Origin: Trifolium pratense
Taxonomy: Eukaryota > Streptophyta > Magnoliopsida > Fabales > Fabaceae
DNA length: 64,000 nt
Assembly: GCF_020283565.1 (NCBI RefSeq)
Contig: NC_060065.1
Location: 41,280,409 to 41,344,408 of the forward strand
Direction of reading: 5' to 3'
Part shown: piece by piece, positions 47,701-58,425 of the stretch
How the letters are laid out: the number at the start of each line of letters is the position of its first letter
How positions within the stretch are numbered: the first letter of the stretch is position 1
Notes under the pieces: model-generated
The model's database searches: none
Told to the model about the DNA's origin: nothing
Seen by the model: the letters and a program-made list of their open reading frames with translations, nothing else
Program-made: the position numbers and the translations under genes

Positions 47701-50700
47701 GTTGTCGTCTATGTAGCACGGACACTTCATATTGATAGCGTGTTCGGCGTTTGACACTAACCCGACACCGACATACGTAAATACATTTAATATCACTTCC
47801 ATTTTTTCAAATTATTACTTCTGTCTGCATGTCAGTATCGATTTTGGTGTTTAAATTTGTCTCGGTGCTTCATAGATTGTGTGTGGTCAAGGATTCTTTT
47901 CCTTCTTTTTATTGAGTTTCAAAATACTTAAGATATGTTATGCAGGAAAATAAGTGACTTGAAAGGACCGGATTCTCCTTTTCCGCAACTTATTAACTTG
48001 ACAGTTCTGCAAACATTGTGAGTGAATTTTTTGTTGGTTTTTGTTATAGAAAAATAAAACCTAGATGTTATAGCCTTTTTACACTTAAACTTTACATATC
48101 ATCAAATTGTTTGACAGAGTACTGAGGAGTTGCAATCTTATAGGAACAGTTCCTGAATATCTTGGTAATATTACCACTTTAAGAAACTTGTAAGTAATGC
48201 AGTTATTTTGAATACGTTCTGGTTGGTGTTATGCTTGGAAGTTTCATGCATTATTCATATGCTTTTAGAACAGGATGCTTCATTAAGAAGCTTTTCTGAA
48301 ACCATTATTTTCTCGAGTAATACTACCTATTCTGAAAGTTATTTCCTTTTCAGAGACCTCAGTTTTAACAAATTAAGTGGACAGATTCCGAACACCTTGG
48401 GCGTCCTCGAGAACATAAATATTCTGTAAGCAATATCCTCTAGTTTTTAGGCCTGAACTAGGATGGCTAACTAAATAAATAGTTTGATTCATCAATTAAT
48501 GGTAAGTTTTATAAATTGACTTATCTTATTGTTTTAACTAGATTCTTAACTGGAAACCTTTTTACCGGACCACTTCCAAATTGGATTGCTAGACCAGACT
48601 ACACGTCAGTAATCCTTCAAATGCTACTTATCGATTTTTCATATTTCCATACCACAAAATGTTACATTACATATAGTTGTTTGTTCCATCTTTAATTCTG
48701 AATCATATTTATAAATTGACACAGAGATCTATCATATAACAACTTGAGCATTGCAAATCCAGAGCAGTTGACATGTCAACAAGGAACGGTGTAAGAATCA
48801 AATTTTTTATATTTGCGTACTTTTCTGTTTCAATAATTTTAAGATACAATCTAATCTTTCGCTATTTATCATGTGGCTTAGGAACTTGTTTGCATCATCT
48901 TCAAAAAGAAGTAACTTGTAAGATTTATACTATTCATAAGTCAAAATAAACTGTTTTACTTGATTATGCTTACATGTTACACACCTTCATTATTTTCTCA
49001 GGGGAATGGTTTCATGTTTGGGGAACAATGGCTGTCCTAAAAGTAAGTTGATTTGTCATGGATTTCCTTTAGATTGTTCATTTCAATTTATTGATAACTT
49101 TTTCTAATGTCACTCCAGAGTCCTACTCTCTCCATATCAATTGTGGTGGGAAGTCCATAACTTCTAATAAAAGCTTGACATATGACGATGATTCAAATGA
49201 AGTTGGACCAGCAAGCTTTCACCTGAGTGGTTCGAACTGGGCTCTTAGCAACACTGGTCACTTCTTTGATAGTGGCCTTAAGGACTACTATACTTGGTCT
49301 AATAAAACTAATCTTGTCATGGAAGATGCCGAACTGTATACGGATGCACGTGTTTCTCCTCTTTCTCTAACATATTATGGATTTTGCCTGGGAAATGGAA
49401 ACTATACAGTAAATCTCCATTTTGCCGAGATAATGTTTACAGATGATCAAACATATAGCAGCCTTGGAAGGCGTATATTTGACATCTATATTCAGGTGCA
49501 TGATCTCATCATATTATCTTTGTCATTAAATGATTAAGTTGTTTATTATTGAACAAACTTCCTTTGACCATAATGAACCATGTGTGTTTTGATTGAAGTA
49601 TTGCAGGGAAGGTTGGTGCTGAAGGATTTCAATATTGCAAAAGAAGCCGGTGGAGTTGGTAAGGCAATCATAAAGAAGTTCACTGCTATTGTGACTAATA
49701 ATAACTTGGAGATTCGCCTTCTTTGGGCTGGGAAAGGGACCACTGCTATTCCATTTGGATCAGTATATGGTCCTCTTATATCGGCAATATCGGTTGATCC
49801 AGGTCAGTAATAGTTCTCCATGGTTCTTCTTACACCAGGTTTTTTTCTTATGTTTTTTATAAAGTCATTCTCATCCTCTAATCCAATCTATATGTAAATC
49901 TCCTGTACCATAATCATGCAGACTTTACACCCCCAGTGGAAAAAAAAGGAAGTAGCATACCTGTGGGGAGTATTGTGGCAATAGTAGTTGCTGGAGCACT
50001 AGTTTTCTTAATTGTATTTGGCATAGCTTGGTGGAAAATATGTCGACGTAAGATAGGTCCATTAGAAAGAGGTAAGCATTAAGAAGATTCTTTAACTGTC
50101 TAACACTCGTGAAAGGAAAGGCTAGTTATATCTTGATAAAAAGAAAGTTGCAAGCTTACTACAAATGGATTGTCTATGTAGAGTATCCATATTTAGTGTA
50201 AGAGATCTTTGATCTTTCTTTTACTTCAATTAACAGAGCTGCAGAATTTAGACCTTCAAACGGGTTTATTTACATTGAGACAAATCAAAGAAGCGACAAA
50301 CAACTTTGATATTTCAAATAAGATTGGAGAAGGAGGATTCGGTCCTGTGTACAAGGTATTTTTCATACTATAATAAATCCTCTTGGGTTACAATTATTTT
50401 ATTATAATTTTACATGTCTTTTTCAACTTCTAACAAAATAACATTCCCCAAAATGGTAGGGACGTTTGTCCAATGGGACATTGATAGCAGTCAAACAACT
50501 TTCTTCTAAATCAAAGCAAGGGAATCGCGAGTTTTTAAACGAGATAGGCATGATTTCGGCTTTGCAACACCCTTATCTTGTTAAACTCTATGGTTGTTGT
50601 GTGGAGGGAGATCAGTTGTTGCTGATATATGAATACTTGGAAAACAATAGTCTTGCTCGTGCTTTATTTGGTAATTATTTCTATATTCTCTACTTTAGTT

Positions 50701-51778
50701 GCTATTTATGTGATAGTGCACATTTTCTAACTTAGCACATTACTATGTGGTATCGTCTTCTGATTTTTATTACATTCACAAATACAGGTCCAGAGGAACA
50801 CCAAATAAGATTAGATTGGTCAACAAGGAAGAAGATCTGTGTTGGTATTGCTAGAGGTTTGGCATTCCTTCATGAAGAATCAAGAATGAAGGTTGTTCAT
50901 CGGGACATCAAGGCCACTAATGTGTTACTTGATACGTATCTCGATCCAAAGATATCAGATTTTGGTTTAGCCAAGCTTGATGAAGAGGACAATACTCACA
51001 TTAGCACTAGAATTGCTGGTACCTAGTGAGTAACTATAATTCTTGCCTTCTCCGAGTTTATTAAAAAAAGACTACAAAACATTATCGAACTTACATCAAA
51101 TTATTGCAATGATATGTTACAATTATGCAGTGGATATATGGCTCCTGAATATGCAATGCATGGTTATTTGACGGACAAAGCAGATGTTTATAGTTTTGGA
51201 ATTGTTGCCTTGGAAATCGTTAGTGGAAAGAGCAACACCCTTTATCGGACAAAGGAAGAAGCATTCTATCTTCTTGATTGGGTAACTTTATGATATTCTT
51301 CCTTGTTCATGTAATTTTGATTATGCATAGTAAATAGATATTACTATGACTTGGGTTTCATAAAACTACTTTGTTTCAATAGGCACATTCGTTGAGAGAA
51401 AGTGGTGACCTAATGGAACTCATTGATAGAAGATTAGGTTCAGATTTGAATAAAAAAGAAGCTCTGGTGATGATCAATGTGGCTCTTCTGTGCACCAATG
51501 TCACCGCAAACCTTAGGCCCTCTATGTCGTCAGTGGTAAGTATGCTTGAAGGAAACACTGTGGTTCCAGAATTTGTAGATTCAAGTGAAGTAATGGATGA
51601 AAAGAAGATGGAAGTGATGAGGAAGCATTACTATAAGATGGAAGAAACTGAGATAAGTAAGTCAGAGACACAAACTCAGAGTTTATTAAGTGATGGGCCA
51701 TGGACTGCTACATCTTCATCAGGCGTAGACCTTTATCCTATCCACAGTGGTTCTTCCTATTTGGAGGGAAGAAGTTAA
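41272..51778 (+). CDS. LRR-malectin receptor-like kinase C, 24 exons, 1016 aa
   Basis: Exons: 41272-41383, 42373-42547, 46008-46079, 46189-46260, 46419-46490, 46567-46638, 47222-47293, 47406-47477, 47611-47682, 47946-48017, 48118-48189, 48354-48425, 48542-48604, 48725-48790, 48882-48917, 49002-49042, 49119-49495, 49607-49802, 49922-50071, 50237-50355, 50460-50670, 50788-51025, 51131-51281, 51383-51778. Every exon matches gene B in length except exon 1 (an extra upstream ATG) and exon 19 (one extra codon). Starting at 41287, which matches the B start, gives 1011 aa. Domain order is the same as in B: signal peptide, LRRs, malectin-type domain, membrane helix, RD kinase with [14 protein letters not shown] and MAPEYA. 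Intron 2 is 3.46 kb and packed with MITEs. No disabling change was found. Ligand unknown. Confidence 0.95.
41682..41745. repeat. (AT)n microsatellite, 64 bp
   Basis: An uninterrupted AT dinucleotide run of about 32 units lies in intron 1 of gene C. It is likely length-variable. Confidence 0.97.
43303..44010. mobile_element. Cluster of inverted MITE copies in intron 2 of gene C
   Basis: The phrase GCTCGGTTTGGTAAAAAATA starts a plus-oriented copy at about 43581, interrupted near 43641 by a second, longer plus copy that runs to about 43985. The reverse complement of the longer copy occupies about 43303-43559. The two arms (roughly 250 bp each) can pair into a long hairpin if transcribed. Shared blocks include AAGCTAGCTTATAGC and TGTAGTGTTTGGTAAAATTA. 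Confidence 0.8.
44017..44294. mobile_element. Stowaway-like MITE
   Basis: It begins CTCCGTACCACAATATATG after a TA and ends with ATAATTTGGTAGGAGGGAG, an imperfect inverted repeat. The right-hand TA is missing (CC instead), so it is an older copy than the one at 7905. It directly abuts the preceding MITE cluster. Confidence 0.7.
44399..44942. mobile_element. Long-TIR MITE, ~540 bp
   Basis: The left end (TTGGCTTAAATACAATTTTG, then TTTTTTGAAGTTTTAATC) is an imperfect inverse of the right end (GATCAAAACTTCAAAAAAAA, then TTACATTTAAACCAAA). The TIRs are about 75 bp. The inner part is AT-rich and partly self-complementary. Superfamily not assigned. Confidence 0.65.
45527..45720. mobile_element. hAT-type MITE, same family as 7757-8256
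   Basis: The ends are GGCTGTTTGGATTGACTTAT and ATAAGCTGAATCCAAACTGG, inverted. It lies in intron 2 of gene C, close to its 3' end. Just before it (45463-45518) the 17-bp phrase CAGCATGTGTAGATTTT occurs on both sides of a poly-T tract. Confidence 0.65.
46694..46809 (-). mobile_element. Solo TRIM-type LTR in intron 6 of gene C
   Basis: About 116 bp matching the short LTRs at 58426 and 59589 (GGCCTAACTCATCCATACAA, GGCTTGTAAGGTGATG, GTGGTACTTCTTAACA). A 5-bp target duplication, GTTGT, lies at 46689-46693 and 46810-46814. The same intron of gene B has a single GTTGTCAAAT with no insert, so the empty site is preserved there. Confidence 0.8.
47709..47875. mobile_element. hAT-type MITE in intron 9 of gene C
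   Basis: It starts CTATGTAGCACGGACAC and ends GTGCTTCATAG. It is orthologous by position to the element in gene B intron 9, so it was present before the B/C duplication. Confidence 0.7.
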
Positions 51779-52623
51779 GTGTGTTTGTTGATCATGAATT
51801 GCATTTGTCAGCTTGAAGTCCTGCAACTATGTCCTGTGATGAAACCTTGATGCATATATCTTCAAAACTGAGTACTACCTCTGTCCATATTTACTATGTC
51901 CTGTGATGTAGTAACTGTTCCAATGCTTTTTATGAATACTATAGTTGTTGAAGCTTAAGAAGTGGTGAATAGGTTTTCCTTAAAAGATCATACCTCAAAT
52001 ACTCAAATATATACTGTATAATATAATTTTTTATTTTTTACATACCTTATATAAGTTGTCAAGCTGAACATGCACAAAATTCTATACATGATTTTGTAAT
52101 ATGTGAGTTATGATAAGCTTACCAAGATGATCTAATTAGGATTGATATTTCTATATTTGAGTTAGGTACCTTCTGCAATTTTCAGATTTGGTTTAGAACA
52201 CTATATTTCTATAGTGACTTTGATGAATGTAAGGTACTCTATATAGTTGTTGAAACTTGTGAGCTATAATCTTGTGAGCATTTACCGATTATGCTGCAGC
52301 TATAGTTTTTACTAGCAAAATAACACACTAGCTTTTTTCTCTAACAATGTTACACCGGGTTAAATATGTTTTTTATTCTCTAAATATACCAATTTTTATT
52401 TTTGGTTCTTCTAAAATAGTTGGGCCAAACGGTACGAAATTCACATAAAAATTATTTGTGTAATAGTGTGTCCATTTTGTGTAAGACTATTATTCTATCT
52501 CAGTTGTACAATAATCGTCGCATTTGACCATTCCACGCATATTAAGAAAATATTATAATAAATAGAAGAAAAAAAATGTTGATTTTAATAAATTAAACAT
52601 TTTAACTATTGGTGTATTTTATT
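51779..52623. other. 3' flank of gene C
   Basis: 51908-51990 is homologous to 38640-38750 after gene B. The rest is AT-rich with no gene. Confidence 0.55.
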
Positions 52624-53183
52624 TAGGCATGATAATAAAACTCATACTCGTGGATACCCGCCCAAATCTTACCCGCTTTGACGGGGAAAACCCGAGTTGA
52701 CTGGGTTTGGGTTTTCCCCGATTTCAAAATATGGGTTTGGGGCGGGTAATGAGTACATTGATACTCACCCCGAACCCGCCCCGCTTATACTAAAATTATA
52801 TTTTACCTATTTTACATTAGAAACCCTTCAACAATCTCTTAAATTACATTCATATGTTTATATTTATTTTTAATTTGAGTATTAAACAAACAATTTTCTC
52901 TATTTTTTCTTTATTTAAAAAAATATTGTTGAAACAACATAATTTTGGACATTTAACTTCTTTTTTTGATAAAAAAAAATACTAAAATACAATTCAAATT
53001 CATGTGGAAAGATGCGTAACGGGGATACCCGAACCCCGACGATGATACCCGATCCTATGAGTTTGGGGTTATACATTTTATCCCCGCTCAAAATTGGGAT
53101 GGGTTTGGGGAAACCCGAACTTTTATGGGTTTGAGTTTGGGGACGGCAATATCCGTCCCCGCCCCGCCACATTGTCATGCCTA
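52624..53183. mobile_element. hAT-like non-autonomous element, 560 bp
   Basis: It begins TAGGCATGATAAT and ends ATTGTCATGCCTA, inverted. The 8-bp target duplication ATTTTATT lies at 52616-52623 and 53184-53191. The interior is rich in GGGTTTGGGG/CCCGCCCC blocks, unusually G+C-rich for this region. ORFs inside it are accidental. Confidence 0.75.
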
Positions 53184-53529
53184 ATTTTATTGTCAAAAAA
53201 AAATATTGGTGTATTTTTTTTGTTTATAGATGAAATGACAAAACTTATAAAAAATCAAACACACAACCGGTCCTAGCATCCAACACTAGCAATTTCACAT
53301 GACTCGGGTGGTCATGGTGTTCTGACAATCTTGTGACAGACAAAATTTATCGGTATATTTTAATTGTCATAATTATATAGTAGAGCATATTAAATTGGGA
53401 TTAAGGCTACAATTGAAAAAAAAAATTAATGTTACAAATTATAATTGATTTTGAAGTAAAAATTTATTAGAAGATATGCGGTTTAATTAGATTCGTCGTT
53501 TTTTGTCAAATCGTGCAATTCGCAGTTTA

Positions 53530-56396
53530 ACGATGAAGGAAATGTTAGCAGAAGTGTGGATGCCAGGAAAGGGGGTCCATGGAGTTTTGAGAATCACATG
53601 TTAGTACTAAGTGCTGTCAAACAAGGTGATATGTCTAGGCAGATATTCCTTTGAATCACATAGCTATTTGGGTACAGTACAGTACAGGTGCATCATCAAG
53701 TGCCGGCTGGTTACATTACTCGTAGAGTCGGAGAACAGGTTGGAAATGTGTTGGGTGGGTTCTTAGACTATGACAAGAACAACAATACAGGTGTAAACCT
53801 TGATGTGAGGAACCCGTTGAAGAAGGACATGCGAATCAAAAGACAGGGGGTGACTGGTTTACAGTGATTTTTAAGTATGAAAAGTTAGGAAATTTTTGTT
53901 TTCTTTGTGTGATTTTAGGTCACACTCAAAAATGTTGTCCTAAGTGGGATTAAGTGGGTGATGATGTGTGTGGAGTCTATTAACTACTCTGTGAAGGTCA
54001 ATGAAGACAGCGAGTCCTATATTCCCTAGTAGGGGCCTACGACAAGGAGACTCTCTCTCTCCTTATCTTTTTATCTTGTGCATTGAAGGATTGACAGCGT
54101 TGATTAGACAAGCTGAAAGGAATGGTTCCTTACATGGTGTTTAAGTTTGTAGGAATGCTACGATCGTGTCACACCTATTGTTTGCAGGGCCGAGTCTAAT
54201 GAGGCTGCCACTCTAAAGAATATTTTAGCAACGTTTGGCGAAGCTTCCGGCCAACTTGTTAATTTCCAAAAATCTGAGGTGTTCTTTGGCAGAAAAGCTT
54301 CTGATCAAATTAAAACTGAAGTTGCTGCAGTGTTGTATGTGAACATAGCATTGGGTACAGGCAAGTATTTGGGACTACCTTCTATGGTAGGTAGAAGCAA
54401 AAAATCATTGTTCAAATTTATCGAAGATCAAGTATGGCAGAAAATTAATTCTTGGAGTGGAAGGGCGTTATCAGGAGCCGGTAGAGAGGTGCTTATCAAA
54501 TCAGTACTTCAATCTATTCCTACTTACACGATGAGCATTTTCTTGATACCATCATCTTTGGGCGATGACATACAAAAAATGATGAATTCTTTTTGGTGGG
54601 GTTCTAAGAGGGGTGGCAACCAAGGCATTCATTGGCTATCTTGGGACAAGTTGTCCATGGCAAAGGATGCAAGAGGTATGGGTTTTCGTAATTTATATGC
54701 TTTTAATATTTCTATGCTAGCCAAACAAGCTTGGAATATTTTGACCAATTCCCAATCGTTAGTCGCTAGAGTTCTCAAAGCTAAATATTTTCCAATTGGT
54801 GACTTGTTGGGAGCTAAGATTGGTAGTAATCCGAGTTACACTTGGCGAAGCATTTGTTCTTCTCGTGTTCTTTTGAAAGAAGGGCTGCGTTGGAATATCG
54901 GGGATGGGTCACATATTCATGTGTGGTTGGACAATTGGGTGCGTAGGCCGAATGGTTCAAAGATTCAGCCTGTGACTTTTCCGATTAGTAACAATTTACT
55001 TGTGTCTGATTTAATGAGTGCAGAGGACAAGCAATGGGATGAAGATGTCGTTCGGAGTTTGGTTGGGGCTGAGGATGTTGACAGTGTGCTTAATACACCT
55101 CTTTTAGATTCGGTGACGGTGGACTCGCTTACATGGTGGCCGGATTCTAGAGGTATTTTTTCTGTCAAGTCTGCTTATCATCTAGCCGTCAACAATTTAA
55201 TCGATACTTCTTACTTGCGTGTGAATGGTGATTGGTCTTTAGTTTGGAATTTGGAAGTGCCACCAGTGGTGAAAATTTTTATGTGGAGTGTTACGTGATC
55301 GCCTTCCAACCAGAAGCAAGCTTATCACAAGGTACAATGCTCTCGATATTGTGTGCGTTGTGATGCGTATGGTGAAAATGCTTGGCATCTTTTTGTTACT
55401 TGCCCAATTGCTATAGAAACTTGTAAATCTCTTGGGTTATGGAATATTATTGAAAAGCATGTGATGACTGCTGATGGTATGTTTGATCTTTTCTTTACTG
55501 TTACGAATCAACTGCCTCATGTAAAGCGTTCCATGTGGTGTACGACAATGTGGAGTTTATGGAAGAGTCAGAATTTGAAGTTATGGGATGGGGTTGATGA
55601 GGTTGTTACAACGATATATCAATGTGCTGCCACGTTCCTCAATCAATGGCAATGGGCAAATTTGAAGCATACAACTACAAATGCTACAAGTTCTCTCCCG
55701 CAGGTAGTTAAGTGGACGAAACCGCCTTATGGTAAAATTAAGTGTAATATAGGCATTTGTCTGAGAGATCATGATGTACGTTTTGTTAGAGCCAAAACTT
55801 TGTGCTTGGCCTCCTAACTCACAGTCAAAGAAGGCGAAGCTTTTGGTTTACTCCAAGCAATCAAATGGGTAGGTGAATTGGGGCTGAACAATGTTATTTT
55901 TAATTTGGATGCTAAGAGCGCAAGACAACACATGATCTATCTTATTTTGGGTTTATTATTAAAGATTGTAAATCTTGTTTACTAAACTTATGTTCAAGAT
56001 GTTTTCTCTCCCCCACCCCCCGTGAATCTTTTATACCCCCAATATTCCAATTTTGCCCTTGCAGAAAAATTCGGTTCGCAAAAACCGAATTTTTACTAGT
56101 GCAAATTCAGAGTAAATTTCAGTTTTTAGAAACCGAAATTTGTTTTCAAGGCAAAAAAACACTTCGGTTTCTACGAACCGAAGTTTTTTTCAAGGGCAAA
56201 ATTAGAAATTTAGGGGGATAAAAGATTCACGGGAGGTGGGGGGAGAAAACATCTATGTTCAAACTCGTTGGTTGAGTTCTCTAGGAGGCAAGCTAATATG
56301 GTAGCCCATAAGTTAGCTAGGGCGGCTATATATACGACTAGTCCTTGTATGTTTGATTTGATACCAAATTGTATAGCTACTGATATTGTCGAAAAA
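53530..56396 (+). mobile_element. Degenerate, internally deleted LINE (L1-like)
   Basis: ORF1 remains lie at 53536-53955: LLAEVWMPGKGGPW, then VNLDVRNPLKKDMRIKRQ and a CCHC knuckle (CFLC...GHTQKCC), the DUF4283/zf-CCHC_4 arrangement. ORF2 reverse transcriptase resumes at about 54000 ([18 protein letters not shown], in broken frames). The catalytic FADD segment is deleted near 54186, where LLFA joins directly to RAESNEAAT. 54279-55298 carries the C-terminal RT region, and 55353-55817 the zinc-binding C-x2-C...H...C domain. RNase H remnants end with RRQANMVAHKLARAA at about 56290-56330, followed by an A-run near 56391. Frameshifts lie near 55290 and 55820. It cannot retrotranspose. Confidence 0.88.
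55998..56253. mobile_element. Mutator-type MITE, 256 bp
   Basis: The TIRs are about 40 bp: GATGTTTTCTCTCCCCC at the left, its inverse GGGGGGAGAAAACATC at the right, each with GTGAATCTTTTAT inside. An exact 9-bp target duplication, TATGTTCAA, is at 55989-55997 and 56254-56262, diagnostic of Mutator-like transposition. The inside carries a second inverted pair, TTCGGTTCGCAAAAACCGAA and TTCGGTTTCTACGAACCGAA. It inserted into the LINE RNase H region. Confidence 0.93.
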
Positions 56397-56471
56397 AAAT
56401 TACTACAAATTATGATTTTTTATATTAAATATTGATATTACATACACTTCCAAACAACTAATCAATCTAAT

Positions 56472-56970
56472 CTAGAGGATGGTCTAACATTGTTTTTGAA
56501 AGTAATTCTAAGTTAGTGGTGGATGCTATTCATGCCTCTCATAATGGTGCTTCAGAATTAAGTTCTATTATCATGTCTATTAAATCATTACTTTGTTGTA
56601 ATTCGAATTTTGAGATCAAGTTCATTAAGCGACAAGCGAACATGACGGTTCATACCTTAGCGAGAGCGGCCATTTCTTGGTCTAGTCGCACTTTGTTTGA
56701 TTGTATTCCTCAATGTATTGAACCTAGAATAATGCTAGCAACACACTCTTTAACAAACACACTCCAACACACTCTCTTTTATTGGTTGAAATTTACATGG
56801 GTCCCATAAAAAAATGTGGACCCATATAACTTTTATGGGACCCATATAAATTTTAACTAATAAAAGAGAGTGTGTTAGAGTATGTTTGTTAAAGAGTATG
56901 TTGCTAGCAATCCTCATTGAACCTATTATCCTTAATGAAATGAGTTAAATTTGTTTGTTTAAAAAAAAAA
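56472..56970 (+). mobile_element. Second, 5'-truncated LINE 3' end
   Basis: The frame from about 56500 encodes LVVDAIHASHNGASELSSII, then IKRQANMTVHTLARAA, a second LINE RNase H C-terminus. It ends in a run of ten or more A at 56961-56971. Short target duplications, AATCTAAT, lie at 56464-56471 and 56970-56977. It is split by a hairpin MITE at 56733-56909. It is a separate insertion from the LINE at 53530. Confidence 0.75.
56733..56909. mobile_element. Hairpin MITE, 177 bp
   Basis: It begins TGCTAGCAACACACTCTTTA and ends with the inverse, TAAAGAGTATGTTGCTAGCA. The two arms of about 80 bp pair nearly completely, with ATGGGTCCCATAA/TTATGGGACCCAT at the core. Superfamily uncertain; no clean target duplication seen. 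Confidence 0.8.
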
Positions 56971-56999
56971 ATCTAATTGATCCAAGTGGACGGAGAGGG

Positions 57000-57560
57000 A
57001 GTAGTATGTTTGTTACAATCTGAAAAGGAGGGAAAAAGTGAAAGATAAATTCAGTGCTCATGATGGAAGAAACGCACACGCGCGAGAGAGAGAGAGGCAA
57101 GATTAAGGTGGTGAGCGACGGAGCATTGCGGTGGAGATCACATTGGAGTTTCGGTTCCCTACAGATGGAACCTGTTAGTTCCTATAGGTTGCAGCCAAAA
57201 GCGTTGATTCTGTACAACAATTTTCACAGTAAAATAAACCATAATCATTACTTCTACGATTACTGGTATATCATTAACATTAATTCAATCTAAGTAAATA
57301 TTTCAATTATTTTCACACTTAATGTTTTTGAACAATAATTTTTAATGTCGTCTATGTGTTTGTGATAATTCCTAGCTGGGACATAATACTTGTACATGAA
57401 GAATAGTCTAAACTCTAAAGCTTGACTCATAAATGCATTTTTTGAGTCTTCTCCTGAATCTTTGCAAAGTCACTTTCCTACTTTAACTATATGTCTCATA
57501 ATTGTGCAATCATCAATGTGGATTAAATATCATTGACCGAGATACATGTGCAAGGAGGGT
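57000..57560. repeat. Orphan copy of the kinase upstream module (copy 2 of 3)
   Basis: It matches 59750-60240 closely: GAAACGCACACGCG, GGAGTTTCGGTTCCCTACAG, GGTTGCAGCCAAAAG, CAACAATTTTCACAGT, AATGTGGATTAAATATCATT. It matches 15300-15880 less closely. No kinase exon follows it, so this is a promoter-region duplicate without a gene. The 79-codon ORF inside (57054-57293) is not preserved in the other copies. Confidence 0.75.
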
Positions 57561-57579
57561 TTCATGAACCCAACTTGGA

Positions 57580-57860
57580 GTCCCATATCGGAAGTCATGA
57601 ATCAGGTGTGAGCTATGAAGCACGGACACAGACATGGACACCGGACACGACACTGACACGTCGACACCGATAAAAATTTGGAAAAGTGATATAATTTAGT
57701 GTAATCATAAGTGTTGGTGTTGGTGTCAGACACGGACACCGACACTGTCCGACACGGACATGCCTAATCTGAGGAGTGTCGGTGCTTCCTAGGGTGTGAG
57801 GGCTTATATAGGATTGGACGACCCTCCCCTTTGAATCATGGCTTTAAGGTGGAGTTAGGT
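57580..57860 (+). mobile_element. Short-LTR-like sequence interrupted by a hAT MITE
   Basis: Left part: TGGAGTCCCATATCGGAAGT. Right part: GGTGTGAGGGCTTATATAGG, then TTAGGTTCAATCC. Together they resemble a TRIM-type LTR, which usually opens with a phrase such as AGTCCCACATCGG and has a TATATAA core. The hAT MITE at 57613-57792 sits between the two parts. Confidence 0.5.
57613..57792. mobile_element. hAT-type MITE, 180 bp
   Basis: It starts CTATGAAGCACGGACAC and ends GTGTCGGTGCTTCCTAG, inverted. The exact 8-bp target duplication GGTGTGAG is at 57605-57612 and 57793-57800. The inside is rich in GACAC/GTGTC repeats. Same family as the MITEs in intron 9 of genes B and C. Confidence 0.88.
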
Positions 57861-58425
57861 TCAATCCGTATCATTTTTGGACAGTTAGTTGTAGAGTGAT
57901 TCATACAATTTAAAAATTCAAGCACCAATCACTTTTTGGAACAACAATTGTGGCTTATCTGTTTGTAATAATTTCTAGCGCTTGAAATTATTACAAGTTT
58001 ATCAGGTGTACCATGTACGTTCCAGCTAGAAACTATTACAAGAAAGGGTGTAGAAATTGTTAAGCTTAATATTTTCACGAACTTATTCCCTCGTAATTGT
58101 GTACCGGTTTCTGTTTCTTATGGTAATTGTCACTTCCTTAAAAAACTCTAGATCTCCGATGAGAATTGCAACTTCCTCTAGCAACCATAGTTGGGATGGA
58201 CCGAGATTCCCAGCAGTCGGGAAAAGCCCGCATTCACGCAGTCGTCGTGCTCGTAGCCGTCCGATAAGTTTGAAAATTTTAGATTTTTAAAATATAAAGT
58301 AAATCTATATTTTTTTAAGTTGACTGTGTGAATCCGTATTCATGCAGGTTGATTCATTTTCTCATTGTTGGTGTCTGTGAGTTTCTGTTGTGCTAACCGC
58401 GGACTAAACAATTGCACAGATGATA

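Noticed and set aside
53094..53276. ORFs in the GC-rich block
   Set aside because: The block is a non-autonomous transposon with inverted ends and an 8-bp duplication.
57054..57293. 79-codon ORF with an arginine-rich start as a small gene
   Set aside because: The homologous stretches at 15344 and 59790 do not keep the frame.
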